Positions 11,637-22,300 of a DNA stretch of 64,000 nucleotides are shown here, piece after piece. The translations under genes and the position numbers were made by a program. This DNA comes from Batillaria attramentaria (lineage: Eukaryota > Mollusca > Gastropoda > Batillariidae): the NCBI GenBank assembly GCA_018292915.2, contig JACVVK020000089.1, positions 485,501-549,500 of the forward strand, written 5' to 3'. Position 1 is the stretch's first letter. Each line of letters begins with the position of its first letter. Under the pieces are notes generated by a model, which ran no database searches, was not told the DNA's origin, and saw only the letters and a list, made by a program, of their open reading frames with translations.

Positions 11637-11950
11637 TGTTGTAGAGATCGCGAAAAGTCACTGCATTTCGATGGAAATTTCTAGACCATCCCAGAACATG
11701 CGAGTGCAGTAACGTCAGTAGATTACGTGACCCAGGAAAGATTCCGTACTTGCCAGTATGTTACAGAATGTTCTAGATCTGACCTGTTAGTATATAAGCA
11801 GCACTGCACAGCGTTCTGGGTTCTTCCTCTTTCATGAGTTTGTTCTTGCGCATCTTCTGTTAATAAAGTATTGGAGTTCCAGCCTGTTGTATCCCGTGTC
11901 TTCTCTGCGAGTGCACCGAGAGAGCGACATAGCAGGAGAACAATACAACA
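11637..11950 (+). repeat. 3' LTR (314 bp)
   Basis: Same sequence as 6761-7074 with no mismatch found. TATA at 11791-11798 and AATAAA at 11862-11867. The right flank is GGGCCC; GGCCC at 11952-11956 matches the left flank. Confidence 0.95.
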
Positions 11951-11990
11951 GGGCCCGTCCTACAAAGTTGTTTCTCCAAATTTCATTTTA

Positions 11991-13749
11991 TTGGCTCACT
12001 TACTCACGTGTAACAAAGTGAGTCTATGTAATAACCCTCCGTCGTCTGTGTGTGTGTGTGTGTGTGTGTGTGTCTGTGTGTCTGTGTGTCCGCAGTTAAC
12101 CTTAACATTGGCCTTTTCTCAGAATCTACAAACAGCAGAGACACCAAAATTAATCTGCTGATAGACAGCCATAAGACCTTTCAAAATATACCATAATTAT
12201 TGACCTTGACCCAAGGTCAAGGTCACTAAAGCTGTCTGTTTGGAAAGTTTACATTGGCATTTTCTCAGAATCTAGAAAAGCCAGATACATCAAACTTTGC
12301 ATGATGATGGACATTGACAATACCTTTACCGGCCTGTCTATATTTAGTGACTTTGAGTCAAGGTCAAGGCCATGCAAGTTGTTTTGCGGAGAGCCTGATG
12401 AAACCTTAACATTGGCATTTTCTCAGAAACAATGAACAGCAGATGCACCAAACTTGACACGCTGGTAGTCAGCCGTAAAACCTTTCAAAAAATACCATAG
12501 TGATTGACCTTGACCCAAGGTCAAGGTCACAAAAGCTGTCTGTTTGGAAATTTTACATTGGCATTTTCTCAGAGTCTAAAAAAGCCAGAGACATCAAACT
12601 CAGCATGGTGATGGACATTGACGACATCTTTACTGACATACCTGTACTTAGTGACTTTTAGTCAAGGTCAAGGCCATGCAAGCTGTTTTGCGGAAAACCT
12701 TCCAAAACCTTAACATTGGCATTTTCACAGAAACAATGAACATCAGAGACACCAAACTCGGCACGCTGATAGACAACCATAAGACCTTTCAAATCATACC
12801 ATAACGATTGACCTGGACGCAAGGTCAAGGTCACTAAAGCTGTCTGTTAGGAAATTTTACATTGGCAATTTTTAAGAATCTAGGAAAGCCAGAGACATCA
12901 AACTTTGCAAGATGATAGACATTGACAACACCTTCACTGACATACCTGTATTCAGTGACTTTGAATCAAGGTCAAGGCCACACAAGCAGTTTTGCGGAAA
13001 ACCTTCGAAAACCTTAACATTTGCAATCTCTCAGAAACAATAAACAGCAGTAGCACCAAACCTGGCTTGCTGATAAACAGTAGTAAGACCTTTCAAGAAA
13101 TACCATTTGAATAACCTTGACTGAAGGTCAAGGTCATCAATAGCTGTCGCATTGGAAATTAAAATTGCCGTTTTCTCAGAATGTAGGGGAACCAGAGGCA
13201 TCAAACTTTGCATGATGATAGACATTGACAAAACCTGTACTGGCATGCTTGTATTTAACTTCCTTGAGTCAAGGTCAAGGCCATTCAACATGTTTTGCGG
13301 AGACTTTAATGTTAGCATTTTCTTGGAAACAACAAACAGCAGATGCACCAAACAAGGCACAATGATAGACAGCAATGAGACCTATGCACACATACCCATT
13401 CGAATGACCTTGGCTCAAGGTCAAGGTCATTACAGCTGTCTGTTGTGAAATTTTACATTTCCGCTTGTACAGAAACTACAAAAACTAGAGCTGTCAAACT
13501 TGGCATAATGATAATTACTGATAAGCTCTTCACTTACAGATCTCATTTGAATGACCTTGACCTAAGGTCAAGGTCATAGAAGCTGTCCTGGGAAAACTGT
13601 TATTTCGCCATTTGCCGTTTTCTTAGGAACTATGAACACAAGAGACACCCTACTTCAGGATAGCTAGTGATAGGAGCTTTACAAACATGCTCTTTTGAAT
13701 GACCTTGACCCATCTCACAAGTGAGCCAAGGAAGCTTTGCTCCTCTAGT
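11991..13749 (+). mobile_element. Helentron-like non-autonomous element with ~150-bp minisatellite (copy 1)
   Basis: The left end is TTGGCTCACTT...AAAGTGAG (a small hairpin), then CCCTCCGTCGTC and a (TG)n run at 12047-12074. Next comes an array of ~150-bp monomers that alternate in two types, giving a ~305-bp dimer period (AAGGTCAAGGTC recurs near 12214, 12518, 12824, 13128). The right end has CTCACAAGTGAGCC, a short AGGA...TCCT hairpin and then CTAG before T. Subterminal inverted repeats (GGCTCACTT / AAGTGAGCC), a central minisatellite and a 3' hairpin next to CTAG are hallmarks of Helentron-associated elements such as DINE-1. The bivalve 'pearl' elements share the tandem-array architecture. 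No Rep/helicase frame is present. A second, inverted copy lies at 38285-39264, which proves dispersal. Confidence 0.75.
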
Positions 13750-13886
13750 TTTGTCTGTTTTGTTATTGTTGCCGGTTCTCCCCTCTCCATGTTCTACCAA
13801 TGACACTAGATCCTCTACGACCTCGACCGATTAGTCACGTGACTGGGGGTGGGGCCGGGTGGGGGGAGAGCGAGAGAGAGAGAGAG
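13750..13886. other. Spacer with (GA)n between Helentron-like element and SINE
   Basis: Low-complexity G-rich and (GA)n sequence (13867-13886) with no coding frame supported. Confidence 0.4.
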
Positions 13887-14062
13887 TGGGTGGGTGGGTG
13901 GGTGTTTAGGAGTTTAACGTCCTTTTCCACCACGTAAGGGTGATACCAAAGACGGGGCAACGAGAGAAAGGCCAGCACAAATATTTGGCCCAAGCCGGGA
14001 TTCGAACTCTCGACCCGAGCATTGAAAGTCCAACGCTCTACCATTCGGCTACCCTGGCTCCC
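13887..14062 (-). mobile_element. tRNA-derived SINE, full-length-looking copy
   Basis: On the minus strand it starts GGAGCCAGGGTAGCCGAATG. It has an A-box-like TAGCCGAATGGTAGAGCG and a B box GAGTTCGAATCCC, then a unique body (CAAATATTTGTGCTGGCC, ATCACCC, GTGGTGGAAAAGGACGTTAA). It ends in a (CCCA)n tail, seen as (TGGG)n at 13887-13903 on the plus strand. Other copies or fragments lie at 17787-17885, 23619-23660, 43883-44048, 51880-52020 and 59228-59795. This is not a true tRNA: the acceptor stem and CCA end are lacking. Confidence 0.85.
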
Positions 14063-14510
14063 CAGAGAGAGAGAGAGAGAGAGAGACGTCAGTTCCGTGA
14101 ACTAAACATTTGACGTCAGCCTCAGGCAGGTCGTCATACACAGACGGAGAGATGACGTCAGTTCCGCGAACTAAACATTTTGACGTCAGCCTCTAGCACT
14201 GCGATCGTCTGAGGAAGCTTGTTTATGTCTTGTGATTTCCCTGTTGGCTTTGTGGCTTCCCCGATTGAATTATTTTTCACATGAAATCTGGAAGATCTAG
14301 AGGGCTGGTGAAATGTCGGAGGCAGTGACGATACTTGCTTATTTTGTCAGGTCTGGGAACTAAGCGTTTGACGTCAGCTTCACACTGGTGGTATGACAGA
14401 TGATGCTTGTGCATGTCTTGTCATTTCCCTGTTGCTTTTGTGACTTCCCTGGCTGAATTAATTTTTACATAAAATCTGGAAGATCTAGAGGGCTGGTGAA
14501 ACATGGACTA
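14063..14510. repeat. Tandem duplication (~195-bp spacing) with TGACGTCA palindromes
   Basis: Unit 1 (~14151-14313) and unit 2 (~14347-14504) share AATCTGGAAGATCTAGAGGG and CTGGTGAAA plus upstream TTTGACGTCAGC. The perfect 8-bp palindrome TGACGTCA occurs at 14111-14118, 14153-14160, 14181-14188 and 14369-14376. It follows directly on a (GA)n run and the SINE. Confidence 0.7.
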
Positions 14511-15043
14511 GAATACCTTGTATTGTACTTATGAAATCGAAAATTTGGAACTCTTTTGACCGGTGCTTTTCGCAGAAACTTGAAAAAGTTATGTTTATCT
14601 AAAAGTTCAGTTATTCTAAATGCTCAAGCTATAATAGTGCAGTAGTTCCTGTCATATGTGCAGTTGTCACACTAAACAAAAACGCCGGGATGATAAGTAA
14701 TTTGCAGTAGTCTTTTCATAGATATTTGATCTTATGTGCAAACCACCCCTACCTCGAAAATTTTTTTTAAACACAAAACCAGTCAGAGCTACAGAGCTGT
14801 AGCACGAATACAGGCAGTGTGATTGGGTGAACTTCCAAAGTCTAGAAAATGAAGGAATTTGAACAACTTTTTCGAAAAAAATCGTAACACGACCGATTTT
14901 TTAAAATCGGCGATAACTCTTCTGAAAATGCGGCAGGCTAAAAATCGTGAAAGGTAGGTCTGGAGAAGGTGATTTCCCATTTTATGTCAAAGTAAAAAGG
15001 CCTCCATCGAGGTGGTTTAGGAGATAGCCATCATTACATCCGT

Positions 15044-15047
<4 letters not shown>
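14511..15047. other. AT-rich repeat-like DNA, no gene
   Basis: No supported frame. The closing stretch before the (AC)n run (AGGCCTCCATCGAGGTGG, TAGCCATCATTACATCCGTCC) reads like the edge of a dispersed element but has no second copy in the window. Confidence 0.3.

Positions 15048-15112
<65 letters not shown>
15048..15112. repeat. (AC)n microsatellite
   Basis: About 32 uninterrupted AC dinucleotides. Confidence 0.95.
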
Positions 15113-15116
<4 letters not shown>

Positions 15117-15292
15117 TCACAACTCCCGCCAAAAAGAACGCAGCAGCATAGTGTGCACGTCAAGTGTCTATGACGCAGGTTTCGTTACGTCACTATGTGC
15201 GTGAAAGTATTATTGTGTGGAGAAACGTCACAGTCTTGTTTTGTATCACTGAAACTTGCTGCTGCGCGCAGCAAAATCTGCCCCGTCTCATA

Positions 15293-15320
15293 AAGTTGTT
15301 TCTCTATAGAGAAACAACTT
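15293..15320. repeat. Perfect 28-bp palindrome
   Basis: Arm AAGTTGTTTCTCTA is followed immediately by its reverse complement, with no loop. The left flank CCCCGTCTCATAAAGTTG is a near match to the DNA right of the LTR insertion (11953-11970), so both belong to a common repeat. Confidence 0.9.
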
Positions 15321-16059
15321 AAAAATGGCAGCGTACCTAAGCTGTACGATGATGTTTGCTACCTGAGCTTGATTGAAGTTAGAATGGGATCCCCTATGGC
15401 GCACGGCGAACCTCACCTCGCAGTGTTAGCGTGGGACATTTGTTCCACTGAGACACGCATGCACTGTAGCTTGTAGGGCTAAAGTGTATAGATTACATGT
15501 ATTTTCATGGAGCGTTACTGATTCAGCGGCGTCAGTTGTGTCCTATCATTATATAACTATTGGTCCAGCCACCACTGACAGAGATATTAATGTGTTGATT
15601 TTTGTTCCCTATGGTTGGATACTTGCGCAGCGTTAAGCCCTAAATAACTTAACTACATGCATGTATGGTTGGATACACGACCCTCGATTACAGGAGAGGG
15701 ACATAATGACTAGCGAAACGAAAGTACGTCAAGTGGTTAAAATAAACAATCTTTGCTAAACATATATGCGAGTATTTGCCGCCTAAAGATAACAATACAT
15801 GATTGTGTTCCCCGTACGCTGTTCCCACTTTCATTCATTCCGCTCATTCGGGCCGATCGTCGGGGGTTCTCTCCGGGTACTCCGGCTTCCTCCCCCTCTG
15901 CTTTGGAAATGTTCAGCCCACCAAATTTGAAAAATACATGCAATTCTAAATTCCGAAATTTAAATAGCTGAGCTGACCCTTCGCACCACGTGATTGTAAT
16001 GTGTTTATGTCCGGTGTGTGAGAGAATGTGTGTGATTCACGTGAGCGTGCGTGTTGGGT
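15321..16059. other. Intergenic DNA upstream of ZNF236, no gene
   Basis: No supported frame. GCGTTAAGCCCTAAATAACT near 15630-15650 has an inverted relative near 56760-56790 (TTAGGGCTTAACACTGC), a hint of a further dispersed repeat. Confidence 0.35.
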
Positions 16060-16141
16060 TCAGTTCGCGGCGCTTTGAGCCGATTCATGAAATTGGGTAA
16101 AGCGCCTATATAATACTCATAATTATTATTATTATTATTAC
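16060..16141 (+). mobile_element. SINE/LINE 3'-tail fragment ending in (ATT)n
   Basis: GCGCTTTGAGC...TAAAGCGCCTATATAATA followed by (ATT)n. The same type of tail (GCGCC plus TATAAATA plus ATT repeats) is seen at 30061-30136, 52020-52086 (minus) and, more loosely, 55965-56036. Confidence 0.5.
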
Positions 16142-16177
16142 TTTGTGCGTAGCTATAGCAATCTTTCTCGTTGAGTC

Positions 16178-16373
16178 CACGTGACATTACGTAATTAGCT
16201 AGTGTTCGCTCTGTGCGGCGGTCAGCGAGGACTACATCGCATGAGGCGAAATGACAACCAATCAGCTGTGTTACTCGCCCAAGCTTCATCCGGGACCTCA
16301 ATGGCAGCTGGCCTCGTTTTAGAATTTTCTCAACCGATTTGTCCGCCATATTGGATCTTTCCTCGACAAGAAA
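16178..16373 (+). promoter_or_regulatory. TATA-less promoter / 5' UTR of ZNF236
   Basis: No TATA box is seen. An E-box CACGTG (16178-16183), a PAR-bZIP-like TTACGTAA (16187-16194), a CCAAT box (16258-16262) and a YY1-type CCGCCATATT (16343-16352) lie within 200 bp upstream of the ATG. YY1 motifs of this kind commonly overlap transcription or translation starts of TATA-less metazoan genes. The function is inferred from motif positions only. Confidence 0.5.
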
Positions 16374-19300
16374 ATGTCTGTCGAGGCGCAATCAGTCACT
16401 CAAATTCAAGTAGAAAACGTCGTTGGTAAGATTCAGCAATGTATTTTTATTACTGCTTAAGATAATGAAGAATCTTTATGTTGTACTTCCTTTTGTCACT
16501 GGAAAAAGGACAATATATGATGTAGTTCCTGGTGCCTGCGTGCGTCTCCTCTTTGGGCGCAATAATACGCATCAATTCATTCACGACGCCCAAACTTCGT
16601 ATTCCTACTCCACAGATTCACTGGCGTCTGTCTTGTGTGGCAACCTAATCGTATTTTCTTTCGAGGAAACAATGTTGAATGGAAAAACTCATGGTTGTCG
16701 GATTTTGCCTTTTGTTTCAATAGCCGCACACTGGGTACGCATGCTGATGCCATATTTCTTCTTTTTAGCGACATTAAACAGTCGGAATAGTGAAGTCCAG
16801 TAGGCTAGCGCACTTTCACTTTACAACCGGCACATGTCCATAAGATCGAAAAAAGAAAGTTCAGCACATAAGATTCAAATGTAAGGCTTTGACAGTCGTC
16901 CATTTTTCATGCTTTTTGAACACCAGCATTTCCTCCACAGTCCTTTGTGTCTCACCCCTCTCCTGGCCTTTGAAGGCCACCTTTCACCAGACAAACTTTG
17001 TATATAATCAGTAAGTGGGTTTGGGGGTTGCACACCTTTTGTACTCATTATTGAACACTTAGCTAGTGGCTACATGTTTAATTTCAGCTGTTTTTTTCAT
17101 GGACATTACTATTTGAGCAGGTGATAGAATCAGGGGACATTGTTGTGAAAATGCAAGCTGAACAATTTCAGTCATTGTAACTGATCGATGTGTGCATGCA
17201 CTCACAGGAAAGTTGGTAAGAGAATAATGTCAAAATAATTCAGAATGAGTCGTATAAAAGGTAAAAGAACTTGATAAGTTCACCAAAAAGTATTGAAAAT
17301 GTCATTTTGTCTTGTTTGGCTGCCTTATGCCATGCAGACTGACTGTCAGTGAAACTAATTTGTAGGTCAGTAGGTCCGGACACACTTTTCTCATTGGCAG
17401 TCTCCATAAATAGTTCTTGCTGAAAATACTTGTGGATTGCAATCCCAAATAAACGTTTTAAATTTGACTTTAGGCTGATGCAAGGGAAGCTTACAACAGC
17501 GCATTTTTGTAATCAGTGATGTATAGATTTTACCTGCTGTAAGGGATTAGTGGGGTTGGAGACAACGTAACATAAGAAACAAACAGCACCAACAAAAGAA
17601 GAAGAACAACAAAACAAACAAACTCTGCAACAGTAAAACAAGAATAAACAACCACAAAACAACTCTTCTGAACACTCAACCTTCTCTCAACACTCTTCCA
17701 CCACCATCACTGTTGCTGCGTATCTTCTTTTTGTCTTCGTGTGAAATTGGGCAAAAAGTACATGTGTATATACCATGTTTTGAGGGTGAGTGGGTGTTTG
17801 GGGGCTTAATGTCCTTTTCCACCACATACGGGTGATATCAAAGACAATGAAAAAGCCAGCACAAATATTTGGTCCCAGCCGGGATACTACATGTACCATG
17901 TTTTGACCTAATTACGAAGATGATGGCATACACATGTATCACAGGTACTATAAAACAAATCTTTGTTCGCAGACTATGCCCAGTACATTGCTCAGGTGGC
18001 CAATGTCCAGCTGGGAGATGCCCTCCCAGATGGCACCACCGTCACCTTCATCGACCCCTCCGCCCTGGACACGGCCCATGTCCTTGACCCCACCACCATG
18101 GAGATCCAGGGAGCCATTCAGATACCGACTTCGGTTAACATTGAGCATGTCATCTTGGAGCAGCCGATCATCGATCACTTGACTAGCCTGCAAGCTGGCC
18201 TTACAGTTGCTCCAGCAGTGGCCACTGTTCAAGAAACTGTCGACATCAAACCACCTGTGGGCAAGGTACGATATGTTGATGGCCTTCATAAGCAATTGAT
18301 TAAACATTTATCCTTTTGGGGGATGGAGGATACTTGTTACATTGTAATCCTTGGAATCTGTTTCCTCTGATAATGCTGAGCACAGTCCTGAAATCTGGCA
18401 AACTGTGATCAAGTTGGGCAAAAGTTCTGGGTGTTGCATGACTGCCTGGACTGGTGTAAGGGAGAGTAGTACATGTCGGTAATTTACTGTGCTGGTTAAA
18501 AAGCTATAGGTGCTCTCCCTTGACCTTGCTAACTACATGTGCATTCACTCCTCGTGCGCTGTCTCCACCTTGGTATATCTACCGATTATGCACTGGATTT
18601 TTTATTTGATTACATGTGTGTGAAGTGCTGTAAATTTGTGTTGTTTTCAGGGTCCATTTAACTGCACCATGTGTGACAAAGTATTCAACAAATGGAACCA
18701 GCTTCAGCGACATCTGAAGTTTCACGACGATGACAAGCCGTTCAGGTCAGCAGAGTGTTAATTGTTAGTTGTTGTGTGCCATTCCATGCACATCAGTTTG
18801 TATGTATTTTTCTCTCTCCCGATTTTGGCTTACCTGTATAGGCAAAGTGGGTCTGTGTTAAACATTAGAAGAACTTAACTTTTCTGTTACAGGTGTATGC
18901 AGTGCACTGCCTCCTTTAACGTTGAGGACAACCTTAAGCTTCACCTTGCCACTCATGTTGGAGAAGATCGCGATCCCATCTGCCCTGAGTGTGGCAAGCG
19001 ATTTTCTCGTGTTGCCAGTCTCAAGGCCCACATCATGCTGCACGAGAAAGAAGAGAACCTGATGTGCCCGGAGTGCGGGGACGAGTTTAGCGTGCAGAGC
19101 CAGCTGGACCGCCACATGAACGAGCACCGCCAGGAACATGAGGGGGCCCGCACATACACTTGTCGGCAGTGTGGGATGGACTTCCCCAAGTTGTCAGAAC
19201 TTCGGGAACATATGAAACAGCACTACAAAATCAAGTGAGCATATAAATTTGTCTTTGAACTTTTGTTTTACAGTAAAAAGGAAAAGTGAGGGACAAGGAA

Positions 19301-22300
19301 CACTAGAATAATAATCACGTTTGGGAATGAGCCGAGCTGTGTTACCATGGAATTTTGCCATAACTCTGTTTATGAGAGTAGTGGAGTGTGTTACGTCCTG
19401 TACTTATTTCAAAATCCAGCTAAGCCAAAGCTTACGTTTAGACACTCCAGACTCTGAGCTGGAGTTTAGATCATGTTGATAGACATCGTAGAACACAATA
19501 TGGATGCCTCTTGTCATGAATTGTATTGCGTCTCTTGGACTGTAGAATAGAGGCTTTCTGCAGCAAAGATTTATGCTGACCTTCAGTTTAAACCATTTTT
19601 CGTGGCTCCCTGTTATTTAGTCATTAGTGTAATACGCAATCCTTTGCCTGCAGGGCGTCCCTTTCACACAGAACATACAAGCGCAATATTGACAGGACAG
19701 GGTTCAGTCACCGGTGCAAACACTGTAACAAGACCTTCCAGAAACCAAGCCAGCTCGTACGCCATGAACGGATTCACACAGGTTTGTGGTAGATTATATT
19801 GGGGAACTGCAGTATGAGATTTTTGTATTAGTTGTGACTGTGACTAGTGTGAGTGATTGGAATTTAGAAGCAGGTCAAGCTCTGCATATCAGATTCATCC
19901 ACAGTAAGCAAGTGAGGTGAGTTGAGCGATCTGCAGCAAAAACATTTCTTTTTCTGTCATCTTGGATGGACACATGGGCTAGGATATATATATATATGGT
20001 CAAGAGTACAGAGGTGAGTCGACTGCTCAAAATGGCTACCCATTCACATGAATGATGCTACAAATTTGTTTAAAAAGCATGCACAGTTGTCTACTTTGGC
20101 TCACTTGTTCAGTATAAATCAGAGTTTCAAACAGTGAGAATTGGATGTGGTACATTTACTTCTTGCGTTTAAAACTTTGGGTTTTTGGCGAAAAATCGGC
20201 AATTGCAGTGGAAGAAAAACGTGACAGAAAGTACTTGCGATCGCTGAAGTGTTATTTTGAGAAACATGGAGAACGGTCAGTGAACCCATTTGCTGTCTCC
20301 AAATGCTCAAAACTGCCTTTATTTCAGTCGGCATACTGGCAGGTGTCAAATATTTTCCGTTTTTTAGAAAAATGACTGAAAATGTAGGCACGTTTGGACA
20401 TAACGTCGTCGTAAACTTCCAATGATCAACATCGACCACCGAGGTCGAACGTACTTTTGTCCTGCGAAATACCTAACTTGCATAATCTCAACATCGTTTT
20501 TTCACTCTTTATTTTTCATGGAAGAACACCGATATATCTCGTGTTGTTGAAAAGAAACTTCGTGTTGATTTCGAAGACCCGACGGTGTGTTAATTTTACT
20601 GTTATGTTCACGCGAGAAAAAATCGATCGCTACACTCGGGTATGAGATAAATTCAACCAACGGCCATTTCAAACACAAGCTGGAAGCATGATTTCTTTGA
20701 GCCGATGACTTTGATTACCGTCACTGGAGGAGGCAGCCGATAATCCCGAGGGTAAGTTTTAAGTGTTAAGTGTTATCTTCAGACAAATCTAGTCAACTCA
20801 GCAGCAAAAAGTGAATAAACACAAAGAGTCTGTGTTCTTGTGCATTTTGGAATACTGCTGACAACAGCGGCAATGGTAAACTCGATGTTAGTGTGGTGAT
20901 TGGTATCACCAACACGTGGATGTTAATCCTTGTCGTGATTCTAATCGATACAGCCGTGAAGACATTTGTGGTTTAGGTTGTAAACGTTATGTTCATGACT
21001 CTGTTACAAAAGTTGTGTATTCAGCAACAAACAATGAATGCCTAAGGTATTTTTAGGTGGAAAGCTACTCGGAAAAGGATCCTTTGCGGGGAGTAAAGCT
21101 TTCTTATGTAAAATTTCAGATGTCTCTGGTTTGAACACAACTTTACTCACAAACGAAGGTCGTCAGCATTATGTTCAAACTCATATGACGACAAGTCTAG
21201 CACCAAACAAAAATAAAATATCCTGCTAAACATCTTTGGAATAATTTTTCTCCCTGGAGTCTTGAAAATTTCCATTCAAACACATTGTTGTGTGTTCATC
21301 TGTTTGTTTATTGAAGTTAACTTTACACACCGTACCCAGATTCATGCAGTTGTTATATTATGTACAAACAACAACTTGGGCATTCCTTCATTTTTTTAAT
21401 GGCCAGAAATAGAGGACAGCGAAATTATGTGTTTTTATTCATGACTGTGTTTTTTTTTTTCCAGAATCACACCAATATAAAATGTGCAGGAGCTGTTTGT
21501 GTTTGAACACAACTTTATACACAGACAGTGGGTTTCAAGTTATGTTCAGTCAAAGGTTACATTTTTTTCCTTTGCTGTACTGAAAAATGATATATATTCA
21601 CTATTTCCTATGCTGTGAGCGGCAGAGCCCCTTTTTGATTATAGCAGTTTGTATACATCATCCCTGTGTGTGTTTGAGTGAAAGCTGTTGCATGAGTGTT
21701 TGTCAAGTTAAGTTCCAGCAACTTGATAATGACAGTTAACAATTTCATTATGCTTTTAAATTATATTTTTGTGAAGAGAATGTGTACCTTCGATTAAAGC
21801 ACACTTCCTCAGGGTTGCACATTTTCCATGGCTTCTATAGGACAAGGTGTCCTAGAAACAGCAAAGTGATAGGACACAGTGTCCTGGCCACTTAGTGGCA
21901 ATAACAATTTTAATAGGACAAATGTCCGCTTGAGGTGGGAAAAATAGGACATTTGACATTTTTATAGGTCAATGTCCTGGGACCGACTTAAATGTGCAAC
22001 CCTGCTTCCTGGTAATACATTTTTTTGTTCCGTTTCCTCTTGTTTGATTTTGACAGTCTCAAATGAGTCTGTCACAGTGTAATGTTATGTTCGAAGTTGC
22101 GTAATGTTACATTCATGTAGCTTGAGATAGCAATTATCTATGGGATTAAGCTTAAAATCATACTTTGAGGGGGTTAAAGAGTACCTCCCATTGAACCACA
22201 CTTACTACAACTGATATGTTTTGTTCTTTTCCCTTCTGGTTGACTTTAGCAATCTGAAATTTGTCTGTCACAGTGTAATGTTGTGTTCAAGTGTGTCAAG

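Larger units (their letters stand above)
6761..11950 (+). mobile_element. Complete Ty3/gypsy-type LTR retrotransposon, very young
   Basis: A 5.19-kb element: 314-bp LTR, untranslated leader with primer-binding site, one uninterrupted gag-pol frame (1463 codons), purine-rich tract, 314-bp LTR. The LTRs begin TGTTGTA and end TACAACA, so the termini are inverted repeats of each other. Reading both LTRs base by base I found no difference. The order protease, RT, RNase H, integrase is that of Ty3/gypsy elements. The K02A2.6-like look of the polyprotein suggests the Mag or a related metazoan clade, which is inference. There is no envelope frame. Flanking GGCCC at 6756-6760 and 11952-11956 fits a 5-bp target duplication, with one extra G at the right edge. 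It lies outside the host genes, between the first gene and the Helentron-like repeat. Confidence 0.95.

Noticed and set aside
13982..14059. Possible tRNA gene (minus strand)
   Set aside because: Head is tRNA-like with A and B boxes, but there is no acceptor-stem pairing and it continues into a SINE body repeated elsewhere in the window.
20145..20645. Frames inside intron 5 as transposase remnants
   Set aside because: Short, no DDE or zinc-finger motif, and not continuous with each other.
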